Assembly (NCBI GenBank): GCA_904502165.1
Contig: CAJGDB010000057.1
Coordinates: 1 to 11,712 of the forward strand
DNA: 11,712 bases
Reading direction: 5' to 3'
From: an uncultured Akkermansia sp.
GTDB taxonomy: Bacteria > Verrucomicrobiota > Verrucomicrobiia > Verrucomicrobiales > Akkermansiaceae
Part shown: positions 1-6,659 of the stretch, one piece after another
Layout: the number at the start of each line of letters is the position of its first letter
Numbering within the stretch: the stretch's first letter is position 1
The notes under the pieces: model-generated
What the model was told of the DNA's origin: nothing
What the model saw: the letters and a program-made list of their open reading frames with translations, nothing else
The model's database searches: none
Translations under genes and position numbers: made by a program

Positions 1-669
1 ATTGGGCGGATTCATGAGATAAAAATCAGCGCGGCAGAAGAGTACCCCGCCCCAGGCCTCAGCCTGCCCGGGCTTGGAAACAAAATCCTCCGGTCTGTTG
101 GCTTCCTGAATCTCGCCACTCTTTTCGAGCTTGCGATACACCCCATCCTTCTGGTGCTTCAGCTGAGTCATCCGCACCAGGAATACGGGACCTACGGCAT
201 CGCGGATATCGTTGCGATGCAGAATATCATCCATCGGGCAGGCAATAGACACCAGCTGCATGTTCTTGCCCGGCACAGCCTTACCTGCGGGGACCGGCGG
301 GAAAGAGCCATCTGCACGTGCGGGCTTGGACAAATCAGCCCGGTATGAGAAGATGACAATGGCAGTGCTGGGGCGGGCCGTCTTCTTGAGCCAGTAGAAT
401 CCTTTATCAAAGGTGGTAAGGTACTTATCCGGAGAAGAGGTCTTCGCATCCTTGGCCAGTTCATCCCCACGGAGTGTATTGATTTCTGCCCGGAGAAGGC
501 CGGTGATACGCTCGGATTCCTGACGGGTCAGAGCCTGGCGTACCAGACCGCGGGCAGGCACAAACACAGTCAGGAAGATGGAAAGCATCACCCCCACCAG
601 CGCCACGGCCAGCAGAGTCTCCATCAGGGTAAAGCCCCGCAGATGAGCAAAAAAGGAATTCTTCTTCAT
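1..669 (-). CDS. prepilin-like (pseudopilin) protein, 3' end cut by window edge
   Basis: Reading leftward from an ATG at 669, the frame stays open for 223 codons to the window edge, so the C-terminus is missing. The N-terminus is a typical class III (type IV pilin-like) signal. It has a short basic leader (K2, K3, R11), Gly12 as the cleavage site, then F13-T14-L15-M16-E17 with Glu at mature position +5, followed by a hydrophobic helix of about 20 residues (LLAVALVGVMLSIFLTVF). Such proteins are processed by a prepilin peptidase and form the pseudopilus of type II secretion or minor pilins of type IV pili. The mature part (e.g. GFYWLKK, residues about 91-97) is not one I can place in a specific GspH/I/J class. 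It lies 23 bases behind the stop of another pseudopilin gene and is probably co-transcribed with it. No clear ribosome binding site precedes the ATG. Verrucomicrobia carry multi-gene prepilin-like cassettes ('Verru_Chthon'), and this could be a member, but I cannot confirm that. Confidence 0.82.
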   Translation of the reverse strand, partial: MKKNSFFAHLRGFTLMETLLAVALVGVMLSIFLTVFVPARGLVRQALTRQESERITGLLRAEINTLRGDELAKDAKTSSPDKYLTTFDKGFYWLKKTARPSTAIVIFSYRADLSKPARADGSFPPVPAGKAVPGKNMQLVSIACPMDDILHRNDIRDAVGPVFLVRMTQLKHQKDGVYRKLEKSGEIQEANRPEDFVSKPGQAEAWGGVLFCRADFYLMNPPN

Positions 670-692
670 ATGTATCGAATCAGCTTATCTTA

Positions 693-1454
693 TTATCTAT
701 CTTCCTGGAACACCTGCTCTTCCGTGCGCAACAGGCTCACATCACCATTAGGCCACAGGCAGATTCCCTTTGCTCCGGCAGGGCGGATCTCACGCCCCTC
801 CTTGATGATGTCGCGGGGAGAAACCCCATCCGTAGAATTACGGCCATTCCCAAGGCGGCCATTAATCAGCACCAGGCGCTGTGGGCAGGTCATGTTCAGA
901 GGGTCGGCCGTGGGGGAAACAAAGCGGCCACGTTCATCGAATTCAACGTAGTAAATCTGGGTGCGGCCACGGCCGGGCAGCATGATGACCTCCTGACCAA
1001 TCATGGTATCAACCACCCCGTCTTCAGCAGGCAGGGGCTTGCTGAATGTGGGCGAGAAGAACACGCCCGGAGGCAGCAGCACACCGGAGGTAGGCATCAC
1101 CCACTTACCCTCACGGGCGACATCCGTGCCATCGCTGATGGCATTCTTCCCCTCTCCCTTGCGGAGCATCTGCACCCCCACATAACGAAGGTGAATGCTC
1201 TGGCTGGAGGTATCCTTAGGGTCAGATACGAAGAAAAGGCGCGTATAGGTATCGTTCCCCTGAGCAGTGGCACGGGCCTCTGTGACAAGAGCTTCCAGCA
1301 AATCAACACCAGATTCGATTCCCCGACCCTTGCCGGCATCGCGAAGCACACCAGCAGCCATTGTCATTACGACACCCAGAATGGCAATAACCACAAGGAG
1401 TTCAACAAGCGTGAACCCATTCTTAATCTGTCGGCACATCTTTTTCATATCCAT
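693..1454 (-). CDS. prepilin-like (pseudopilin) protein, GspG/GspH-like N-terminus
   Basis: This leftward gene encodes 253 residues if read from the ATG at 1454 (MDMKKM); a second in-frame ATG at 1448 would give 251. The leader is short and basic, Gly13 precedes F14-T15-L16-V17-E18, and a hydrophobic stretch (LLVVIAILGVVMTMAAGVL) follows. This is the N-methylation/cleavage signature of prepilins and pseudopilins. The rest is a soluble domain of about 210 residues with no motif I recognise, ending in ...VFQEDR. The open frame runs much further upstream to 2465, but that part is antisense to uppP, and the promoter called at 1486-1514 overlaps the next upstream ATG, so the start must lie downstream of it. 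The role would be in a type II secretion or type IV pilus-like machine, at the inner membrane and periplasm after cleavage by prepilin peptidase. The pairing with the following pseudopilin gene supports this. The size and fold resemble Verrucomicrobial prepilin-cassette proteins; the exact class is uncertain. Confidence 0.85.
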   Translation of the reverse strand: MDMKKMCRQIKNGFTLVELLVVIAILGVVMTMAAGVLRDAGKGRGIESGVDLLEALVTEARATAQGNDTYTRLFFVSDPKDTSSQSIHLRYVGVQMLRKGEGKNAISDGTDVAREGKWVMPTSGVLLPPGVFFSPTFSKPLPAEDGVVDTMIGQEVIMLPGRGRTQIYYVEFDERGRFVSPTADPLNMTCPQRLVLINGRLGNGRNSTDGVSPRDIIKEGREIRPAGAKGICLWPNGDVSLLRTEEQVFQEDR

Positions 1455-1485
1455 GGCAAACGCAGCGCACAAAATTCTGCCACTA

Positions 1486-1514
1486 TTCATAGCAGTTTTT
1501 TCCTGCGTCTTCAA
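1486..1514 (-). promoter_or_regulatory. sigma70-type promoter for the pseudopilin genes
   Basis: On the minus strand TTGAAG (1514-1509) is followed by a 17-base spacer and TATGAA (1491-1486). Transcription would start near 1479, leaving a leader of roughly 25 bases before the ATG at 1454. The ATG inside the -10 box would head a longer reading frame, but this promoter makes it unusable. The promoter faces away from uppP, and the two -35 boxes are about 50 bases apart, so this is a divergent regulatory region. Found by eye only. Confidence 0.5.
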
Positions 1515-1563
1515 TCTTTTTTTGCTGATGCCAGTCTTTTCCGGGCGCTTTTTCTTTTTGGTG

Positions 1564-1592
1564 TTGACCTTTTTTACAAAATAGGGTACACG
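1564..1592 (+). promoter_or_regulatory. candidate promoter for uppP
   Basis: TTGACC (1564-1569, five of six consensus bases) is followed by a 17-base spacer and TACACG (1587-1592), a poor -10 box. The start point would fall around 1599, only a few bases before the uppP ATG at 1602, giving a nearly leaderless mRNA. An alternative -10 (TACAAA, 1575-1580) has no good -35 partner. Low to moderate confidence. Confidence 0.35.
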
Positions 1593-1601
1593 ATTGCTGA
1601 C

Positions 1602-2432
1602 ATGACCATTCTGGAATCCCTCATTCTCGGCCTTGTCGAGGGCCTGACTGAATACCTGCCCGTCAGCTCGACCGGGCACCTCATCATTGCCCAGTACCTG
1701 CTGGGAATGAAGGAATCCACCGCGTTGGATGCCTATTCCGTATGTATCCAGGTAGGAGCCATCATGGCCGTCATCAATCTGTATTTCGCCCGCATCAGGC
1801 AGATGTGCAGCGGCCTGCTCGGCAAGGATCCGGCCGGCCTGCGCCTCATCGGCAACCTGCTGCTGAGTTTCCTGCCAGCCATGGTCATCGGGTTCTTTCT
1901 TGCAGGCCCCATCAAAGACTACCTGTTCAATGCCGAGACCGTGCTGGTTTCCTGGGCTGTGGGCGGCATCGTCATCCTCCTCTATGTGCGCCACGGCATG
2001 AAAACCGGCAAGGGCCGCCGCCATGAAGGCACAGAACTGGAGAACATGAATTGGAAAGCTGCACTGAAGGTCGGTTTCATGCAGTGCATTGCCATGTGCC
2101 CCGGCACGAGCCGCAGCCTGATGACCATGCTGGGTGGGCTGGTAGCAGGTCTGAGCATGGCCGCCGCCGTAGAATTCAGTTTCCTGCTCGGCCTCATCAC
2201 CCTGAGTGCCGCCACAGCATACGATTTCCTGAAGCATGGTGAGAACATGGTATCTGAACTGGGCTGGGGTCCCATGATTACCGGCACCATCATGTCCTGG
2301 CTCAGCGCTATCATAGCTGTCAAGTGGATGGTGGGCTACCTGCAGAAGCACGGGCTTTCTCTCTTTGGCTGGTACCGCATTGCCGCGGCGCTGCTCATGC
2401 TGATTCTCATTCTGAACGGACTGCAGGTCTGA
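1602..2432 (+). CDS. uppP: undecaprenyl-diphosphate phosphatase (UppP/BacA)
   Basis: This 276-residue integral membrane protein removes a phosphate from undecaprenyl diphosphate, recycling the C55 lipid carrier for peptidoglycan and other surface polymers. It also confers bacitracin tolerance in many bacteria. The family's first motif is clear: E13-GLT-E17-YLPVSSTGH26, containing the two acidic residues and the His equivalent to the E. coli active site. The second is P167-G-T-S-R-S172, with Ser170 and Arg171 matching the catalytic Ser/Arg pair. About eight hydrophobic segments cover the protein, and the length is normal for the family (about 265-280). The frame is open upstream to 1191, but that part is antisense to a pseudopilin gene. 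The ATG at 1602 fits the family N-terminus exactly. Odd point: the second motif continues as SRSLMTM where the family usually has SRSGAT. No Shine-Dalgarno sequence is visible. lepB follows after 72 bases and has its own candidate promoter. Confidence 0.96.
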   Translation: MTILESLILGLVEGLTEYLPVSSTGHLIIAQYLLGMKESTALDAYSVCIQVGAIMAVINLYFARIRQMCSGLLGKDPAGLRLIGNLLLSFLPAMVIGFFLAGPIKDYLFNAETVLVSWAVGGIVILLYVRHGMKTGKGRRHEGTELENMNWKAALKVGFMQCIAMCPGTSRSLMTMLGGLVAGLSMAAAVEFSFLLGLITLSAATAYDFLKHGENMVSELGWGPMITGTIMSWLSAIIAVKWMVGYLQKHGLSLFGWYRIAAALLMLILILNGLQV

Positions 2433-2458
2433 TGACTCTGCGGAGGCGCACTTTCTGC

Positions 2459-2486
2459 TTTTCATTTGCCTGCTTTTGTGTAGAAT
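2459..2486 (+). promoter_or_regulatory. candidate promoter for lepB
   Basis: A good -10 box TAGAAT lies at 2481-2486, identical to the one in front of the STAS gene at 4689. A partial -35 (TTTTCA, 2459-2464, four of six bases) sits 16 bases upstream. The start would be near 2493, giving a leader of about 12 bases before the lepB ATG at 2505. That leader is AT-rich and has no purine-rich ribosome site. The -35 is the weak part of this call. Confidence 0.4.
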
Positions 2487-2504
2487 AGGGGCATAAACAA
2501 TTTC

Positions 2505-3734
2505 ATGAAATACCCCAGGATTCTACTCAACTGGCTTCTTGATAACGCATTGGCGTGGTTCACCCCGTCGTGGCGACGCAATAGTCGTGAAACGATTGCT
2601 GCGCTCAAGCGCTATATCCATTTCAACCGCCACCATCTGAATGCAGACACCATCTCCACATGTGAATCATTGAGACAGGAACTGGAACAGGCCCTGCTCT
2701 GCTGGAAACGCGAGGAATGCGACCGCATCATCAAGCAGGCTGCCATCAAGTGCGATGCCCTGCCCGGCTTCAAACGCGGTGCAGTAGTGGAAATGGTCGA
2801 GTCTTTCTTCGTCGTTATGGTTGTATTCCTGGGGCTGCGTACCTATTACGTGCAACCATTCCGCATTCCTACCGGATCCATGCAACCCAGCCTGAACGGC
2901 ATCATAGTGCATCCGGTGGATGAAGTTCCAGGAATTGCCCGCCAGGCATGGGATATGCTGACTCTGGGCAGCTCCTATGTGGAAGCGACCGCAGAAAACG
3001 CCAAAACCCTGGTCAGCATTGAAGACCACCCCAGATACCTGCTCTTTACAGAAACAACCCTGAGTTTCAGCGATGGCAGCAAGGTGAACATCCCGTCGGC
3101 CAAGGGTGCCGTCATGCAATACCTCAAGGAGCAAGGCAAGCTGACCGAAACTCCGTTCGGACTGCATCTCGGCAGTTACCAGCCCGGTGAAACCATCGTC
3201 CGTGCCCGGGTGGATGCCGGGGATATGATTCTGGTCAACCGGGTCGCCTACCACTTCCGGCAGCCGGAGCGCGGCGAAACCTTCGTTTTCGACACCAGGG
3301 GAATCAACACCTCCATGCAGGCTCCCTCTGCCGTACGCATGACAGACCAGCAGGCCGGCACGCATTACATCAAGCGGCTCTGCGGCCTGCCGGGTGATAC
3401 GCTCCAGGTGAAAGAACCCTATCTTCTCGTGAATGGAGCAATGGCAACGGAAAGCACCATTGCCCGGGTGGCAGCAGGCAAAGCCCCCTTCAATGCCGAG
3501 GGGTATCAGGAACTCTCTCACCGCACACAGCCTCTCGCCTACATGACCGATTTGGGGCCGGTGCATCTGCAGAACACAAGCAACCCGGCCATGCGTGAAT
3601 ACGCAGCCCTGGGCGACAACACCACCAACTCCCTGGACTCCCGCTACTGGGGCCCTGTGCGCCAGTTCAACATCATAGGCCCGGCCTGCTTCACCCTGTG
3701 GCCCTTCACCAACCACTGGGGCGGCATTGAATAA
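2505..3734 (+). CDS. lepB: signal peptidase I (type I leader peptidase) with large insertion
   Basis: This 409-residue membrane-bound serine/lysine protease cleaves signal peptides from exported proteins on the outer face of the inner membrane. A hydrophobic anchor spans about residues 95-114. Box B follows (PFRIPTGSMQPSL) with the catalytic Ser125. Box C is DMILVNRVAYHF (240-251). Box D, HYIKRLCGLPGD, contains the general-base Lys290. Box E, GDNTTNSLDSRYWGPV (370-385), completes the S26 family signature. The protein is longer than E. coli LepB (324 residues) for two reasons. There is a charged, helical N-terminal region of about 90 residues ahead of the single recognisable anchor. There is also an insertion of about 110 residues between boxes B and C, where the typical spacing is only a few residues. 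I have seen enlarged LepB proteins of this kind in Verrucomicrobia/Planctomycetes-type genomes, but that is recollection. A squalene-synthase-family gene follows after 26 bases, probably on the same transcript. Confidence 0.95.
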   Translation: MKYPRILLNWLLDNALAWFTPSWRRNSRETIAALKRYIHFNRHHLNADTISTCESLRQELEQALLCWKREECDRIIKQAAIKCDALPGFKRGAVVEMVESFFVVMVVFLGLRTYYVQPFRIPTGSMQPSLNGIIVHPVDEVPGIARQAWDMLTLGSSYVEATAENAKTLVSIEDHPRYLLFTETTLSFSDGSKVNIPSAKGAVMQYLKEQGKLTETPFGLHLGSYQPGETIVRARVDAGDMILVNRVAYHFRQPERGETFVFDTRGINTSMQAPSAVRMTDQQAGTHYIKRLCGLPGDTLQVKEPYLLVNGAMATESTIARVAAGKAPFNAEGYQELSHRTQPLAYMTDLGPVHLQNTSNPAMREYAALGDNTTNSLDSRYWGPVRQFNIIGPACFTLWPFTNHWGGIE

Positions 3735-3760
3735 AACACCCTCCCCGTCTCTCTGCTACC

Positions 3761-4651
3761 ATGTCTGATGCCGATACCATAACCAGAAACGCCAAATCAA
3801 ACCTTGCGTTCACCCTCATGGACCTGCCAGAGGAGCGCCGCCAGAACATGGCAAGGCTCTATGCCTTCTGCCGTATTGTGGACGATGTGGTGGATGAACC
3901 GGGCATGACCTCGGAGGAACGCCACGCGGCCCTGAACCGTTGGCAGGAGGTCATTACCCTCAGCATCACTCCTGCGCCCGGCATTGAAACAGAGGTGCAG
4001 AAACTCATGATCGATCTGCAGCTCGACCCCGCCCCCCTGCTGGAACTGCTGGCAGGTTGCCGCAGCGACATTTCGCCCACCCAGCCCAGGACCCGCCAGG
4101 ACCTCCTGAGCTACGCATACAAGGTGGCTGCCTGTGTGGGCATTTCAAGCGCGGCGGTCATGGGAGCCTCTCCAGAGGCCAATGGTTATGCCGTAGCCCT
4201 GGGATATGCCCTGCAGATGGTCAACATTCTGCGAGATGTGGCCGAGGATTACCGTAAGCATGGCAGAGTCTACCTGCCGGCAGATGATATGGAGCTTTTC
4301 GGAGTCAGCATCGACGACATCCGGGAGCAGCGCAACAACTACCGGGTGCGCCAGCTGCTGGCCTACGAAGCAGCCCTGGCCGAAAAATACTTCTGCGAGG
4401 CCGAAGAACTGTACCACCAGCTTTCCGTCGATGACCGCAACTGCCTGATTCCCGCACAGGCCATGAGCCTCATTTACCACACCATACTGGAAAAGATGCG
4501 CGATGACGAATATCGCGTTTTCGAGCGCCGATACAGCGTGAACAATTTCCGAAAACTCTGGTTCCTGCTCAGGGCCCGCATCGGCTCATTTGATTTCCCC
4601 AGCGTCACCGAATGGGGATTCCTGTACAACAACGAAAAAAAGCAGCCCTGA
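3761..4651 (+). CDS. squalene/phytoene synthase family protein (HpnD/CrtB-like)
   Basis: This 296-residue enzyme belongs to the trans-isoprenyl diphosphate head-to-head synthases, which condense two C15 or C20 isoprenyl diphosphates through a presqualene- or prephytoene-type intermediate. Both metal-binding aspartate motifs are present. D41-D-V-V-D45 lies within YAFCRIVDDVVDE, and D159-V-A-E-D163 lies within NILRDVAEDYRKHGRVYLP, the family hallmark. The length fits bacterial CrtB/HpnC/HpnD (about 270-310) better than eukaryotic-type squalene synthases with a C-terminal anchor. No desaturase, hopene cyclase or second synthase is nearby, so product (squalene versus phytoene) and pathway (hopanoid versus carotenoid) cannot be settled. 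The YCYRVAG-type motif reads YAYKVAACVG (118-127) here. It lies 26 bases behind lepB with no visible ribosome site and is probably the last gene of that transcript. Its last codons form part of an intrinsic terminator. Confidence 0.9.
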   Translation: MSDADTITRNAKSNLAFTLMDLPEERRQNMARLYAFCRIVDDVVDEPGMTSEERHAALNRWQEVITLSITPAPGIETEVQKLMIDLQLDPAPLLELLAGCRSDISPTQPRTRQDLLSYAYKVAACVGISSAAVMGASPEANGYAVALGYALQMVNILRDVAEDYRKHGRVYLPADDMELFGVSIDDIREQRNNYRVRQLLAYEAALAEKYFCEAEELYHQLSVDDRNCLIPAQAMSLIYHTILEKMRDDEYRVFERRYSVNNFRKLWFLLRARIGSFDFPSVTEWGFLYNNEKKQP

Positions 4652-4664
4652 TACCTGCTTTTTT
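4636..4664 (+). terminator. intrinsic terminator overlapping the end of the squalene/phytoene synthase gene
   Basis: A perfect 10-bp inverted repeat, AAAAAAGCAG (4636-4645) and CTGCTTTTTT (4655-4664), encloses a 9-base loop. The right arm ends in a run of six T, so it functions as a terminator on the + strand. The left arm encodes the last Lys-Lys-Gln residues, and the TGA stop (4649-4651) lies in the loop. Because the stem is A-run/T-run symmetric, it could also stop transcripts arriving from the other strand. Confidence 0.8.
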
Positions 4665-4665
4665 C

Positions 4666-4694
4666 TTGCTTTCGCAGGGAGGCGGTTATAGAAT
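4666..4694 (+). promoter_or_regulatory. sigma70-type promoter for the STAS/DUF2851 genes
   Basis: TTGCTT (4666-4671) is followed by a 17-base spacer and TAGAAT (4689-4694). This is the best-formed promoter in the window. The predicted start near 4701 leaves a leader of about 8 bases before the ATG at 4709, with no room for a normal ribosome binding site. The -35 box begins two bases after the T-run of the preceding terminator. Confidence 0.65.
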
Positions 4695-4708
4695 ACGAGC
4701 TGTAAACC

Positions 4709-5251
4709 ATGACTGATGCCTCCCTCACCTACCACGAGTTTGATGATTGTCTCTGGATCCGCTGCAACAGCCGCGGCAGCTTTGTCAACAGCCCTTCACT
4801 CAAAGCAGTTTCCGAAAAATACATAGGCCGTGGAGGCAAGGTCATTGTGGTAGATCTGGAAATCTGCCCGGGGGTGGATTCCACCTTCATGGGAACTCTG
4901 GCAGGGCTGGCCCGCAAGCTTCTGGCTGCAGGCGGAGTTCTGCAGATTGCCACCCCAACCCAGCGCACCCGCTCCGCCATGGAAAGTCTGGGGCTTGACA
5001 TGCTGGTGGAGATAGACCCCGCCAGCGCCACATGGCAGGCAGATATTGAAAGCCGCCGCACCCAGCTGAGCCAGGACAGCAGTTCAGAAGCCGCGGCAGA
5101 AAAGCTGAACGAGCTGGAACGCACGCGCCACGTACTGGAAGCACATAACACCCTGCGCTCCATGAATCACAAGAACAACGAAGCCTTTGGGTATGTATGT
5201 GAGACGCTTGAGGAAGACCTCATGCGCCACGAAGCAGAGCTTGACGATTGA
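4709..5251 (+). CDS. STAS-domain protein (anti-sigma-factor-antagonist-like) with helical C-terminal tail
   Basis: The protein has 180 residues. Residues 1 to about 105 look like a STAS domain: beta strands, then VIVVDLEICPGVDSTFMGTLAGL. In this, Asp57-Ser58 occupies the D-S position that is phosphorylated in SpoIIAA/RsbV-type antagonists, followed by the helix MGTLAGLARKLLAAGG and a strand (LQIATPT). Such proteins bind anti-sigma kinases or other partners in a phosphorylation-controlled partner switch. The match is to the fold and motif rather than to a named protein. Residues about 115-180 form a charged, Ala/Glu-rich, probably coiled-coil tail (AAAEKLNELERTRHVLEAHN), which is not part of a minimal STAS protein (about 110 residues). 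No anti-sigma kinase or phosphatase gene is in the window. The gene has its own promoter, starts at ATG 4709 with no Shine-Dalgarno motif, and runs into the following DUF2851 gene, suggesting translational coupling. Confidence 0.8.
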   Translation: MTDASLTYHEFDDCLWIRCNSRGSFVNSPSLKAVSEKYIGRGGKVIVVDLEICPGVDSTFMGTLAGLARKLLAAGGVLQIATPTQRTRSAMESLGLDMLVEIDPASATWQADIESRRTQLSQDSSSEAAAEKLNELERTRHVLEAHNTLRSMNHKNNEAFGYVCETLEEDLMRHEAELDD

Positions 5252-5256
5252 GTTTC

Positions 5257-6618
5257 ATGTACCCGGACCGCCATCAACTTGCGGAACAATACCAGGAGTT
5301 ACTGGCGGATATTTACCAGGGCTGTACAGAAACAGCCGCTTGCGCGCTACCCCCGGAAATGCAGGTTCAGAGCTGGTGGGCGGCTGGCCTGCTACCGGAC
5401 GCAGGCGAAACACATCGTCATGGAGGGGTAAGATTATTGGAGAGAGGCCGCTGGAACCGCCTGCCCGGCCCCGATTTCACCCATGCAGAGATTGAACTGG
5501 ATGGCAAACGCCTGCGGGGAGACATAGAAATTGACCCCAGGGCACAGGACTGGGAAGCTCATGGCCATGGGGCAAATCCTGCCTTTGACAAGGTTATCCT
5601 TCATGTAGTGCTCACCCCGCCACCTGCTGGCTGGTATACCCGCAACAGCCAGCACAGGGAAATTCCAGTACTCTATCTGCCTCCGGAATGTTGGCAGCAT
5701 ATTATACAGGGGACAGCAGAGAAAGCCGATACCAGTATTCCTCGATGCCGGCAACCGCTGGCAAAACATGATGCCCAGTCTATCATCTGCTTACTGAAAG
5801 CTGCGGCAGCCTACCGCCAGAAGCAGAAGAGGTGCGCTTTTCATAAAAGGGCCGCTGAAGCAGGCACGCCGCAGGCGTGGTACGAAGCATGGGCTTCCAC
5901 TCTGGGGTACAGCGCCAACAAGGAAGCCATGCGTATACTGGCGATGCGCGCCCCCCTTTCAGCACTGAAGGGGCAGGAAGAAGCCATTCTGCTAGGTACA
6001 GCCGGTTTTCTTCTGCCCGTGCTTCCCGGACGAGCCGGAGAGGATGCCCGCACCTACCACCGCCAAGTGTGGGATGCCTGGTGGATTCTCAGGGAACAAT
6101 TTGAACTGTCCGCAGAACGAGGAATTGACTGGAGCAAGGCTCCATCCAGACCACTGAATCATCCCCAGCGCCGGGTGGCTGCCCTGGCAGCCACCGCTGC
6201 CAGGTGGAGCCGCCTTCTTCCCCTGCTGCACGCCGGTGGAACAACTGAGTTGCGGCAGGTATTCACCTCCATTTCCCACCCATTCTGGGATACTCACTAT
6301 ACGCTGGCTTCTGCCCCCATGCACAAGAAGACTGCCCTCATCGGCAACCAGAGGGTGGACGACTTCCTGATTAACCACGTTTATGCCTATGACGAAAGTA
6401 CTGCGGCATGGGAAAGCTACATAGCATGCCGGGTAACCTCCCTGCCGGAAAGCATCAAACACACAGCTTCCTTACTGTTCGGAGAAAGGGCGGACCTGCA
6501 GAAGACGCTGAAATATGCCTACGCCCAGCAGGCCCTGCTGCAGATAGACGCAGACTTCTGCGCCTGCAACATCTGCCAGGATTGCGCCTTCCCAGTCCAA
6601 TTAAGCCAGTGGATGTAA
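5257..6618 (+). CDS. DUF2851 family protein, function unknown
   Basis: The protein has 453 residues from the ATG at 5257. A TTG at 5248 in the same frame would add three residues and overlap the STAS stop codon by four bases; the ATG is preferred. It matches the DUF2851 pattern as I know it: N-terminal LQ..WW (QVQSWW, 36-41), G-R-W-N-x2-P-GPDF (64-74) and a GDIEID block (88-93). Then come DW..HGHG (98-105), FDKVILHVV (110-118), and a middle section with WYEAWASTLGYSANKEAMRILA. The GPDF...GD-E-I arrangement superficially recalls PD-(D/E)xK nuclease cores, but the lysine is replaced (EID), so this is only a thought. The C-terminus carries a CxCxxCxxC cluster (Cys435, 437, 440, 443). Family members often end in a Cys-containing segment, so metal binding is plausible. 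The protein looks soluble, with no signal peptide or membrane segment. It is likely co-transcribed and translationally coupled with the STAS gene. Confidence 0.85.
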   Translation: MYPDRHQLAEQYQELLADIYQGCTETAACALPPEMQVQSWWAAGLLPDAGETHRHGGVRLLERGRWNRLPGPDFTHAEIELDGKRLRGDIEIDPRAQDWEAHGHGANPAFDKVILHVVLTPPPAGWYTRNSQHREIPVLYLPPECWQHIIQGTAEKADTSIPRCRQPLAKHDAQSIICLLKAAAAYRQKQKRCAFHKRAAEAGTPQAWYEAWASTLGYSANKEAMRILAMRAPLSALKGQEEAILLGTAGFLLPVLPGRAGEDARTYHRQVWDAWWILREQFELSAERGIDWSKAPSRPLNHPQRRVAALAATAARWSRLLPLLHAGGTTELRQVFTSISHPFWDTHYTLASAPMHKKTALIGNQRVDDFLINHVYAYDESTAAWESYIACRVTSLPESIKHTASLLFGERADLQKTLKYAYAQQALLQIDADFCACNICQDCAFPVQLSQWM

Positions 6619-6622
6619 TGAA

Positions 6623-6650
6623 GAAGGCCCCCGTTTCCACGGAGACCTTC
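6623..6650 (-). terminator. hairpin at convergent gene ends, probable folD terminator
   Basis: In the 41-base gap between the DUF2851 stop (6618) and the folD stop (6660) lies an inverted repeat: GAAGGCCCCCGT (6623-6634) and ACGGAGACCTTC (6639-6650). Read on the minus strand, all 12 positions pair, two as G-U wobbles, and the loop is GGAA, a stable GNRA tetraloop. On the + strand the same two positions are A-C mismatches, so it should work better for folD. The following bases are only moderately T-rich (TTCATTACAT), so termination strength is uncertain. Confidence 0.45.
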
Positions 6651-6659
6651 CTGTAAAAC

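Noticed and set aside
1191..1601. Rightward extension of the uppP frame to 413 residues
   Set aside because: The added 137 residues are antisense to a pseudopilin gene and not part of the UppP family, whose N-terminus begins at the ATG at 1602.
2439..2450. TGCG-GAGG-CGCA hairpin as a terminator after uppP
   Set aside because: The stem has only 4 base pairs and the following T-tract is interrupted, so it does not support a terminator.
1455..2465. Leftward open frame giving a 590-residue product by extending the pseudopilin upstream
   Set aside because: The extension is antisense to uppP, and its low-complexity His/Gln-rich sequence is typical of a shadow frame. The real protein begins at the prepilin leader near 1454.
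2667..3716. Leftward 349-residue open frame opposite lepB
   Set aside because: lepB has every catalytic box of signal peptidase I. The opposite frame shows no recognisable motif.
5248..5256. TTG start at 5248 for the DUF2851 protein
   Set aside because: It is possible through the 4-base overlap with the STAS stop, but an ATG lies three codons on and the added residues (TTG-Ser-Phe) have no family support.
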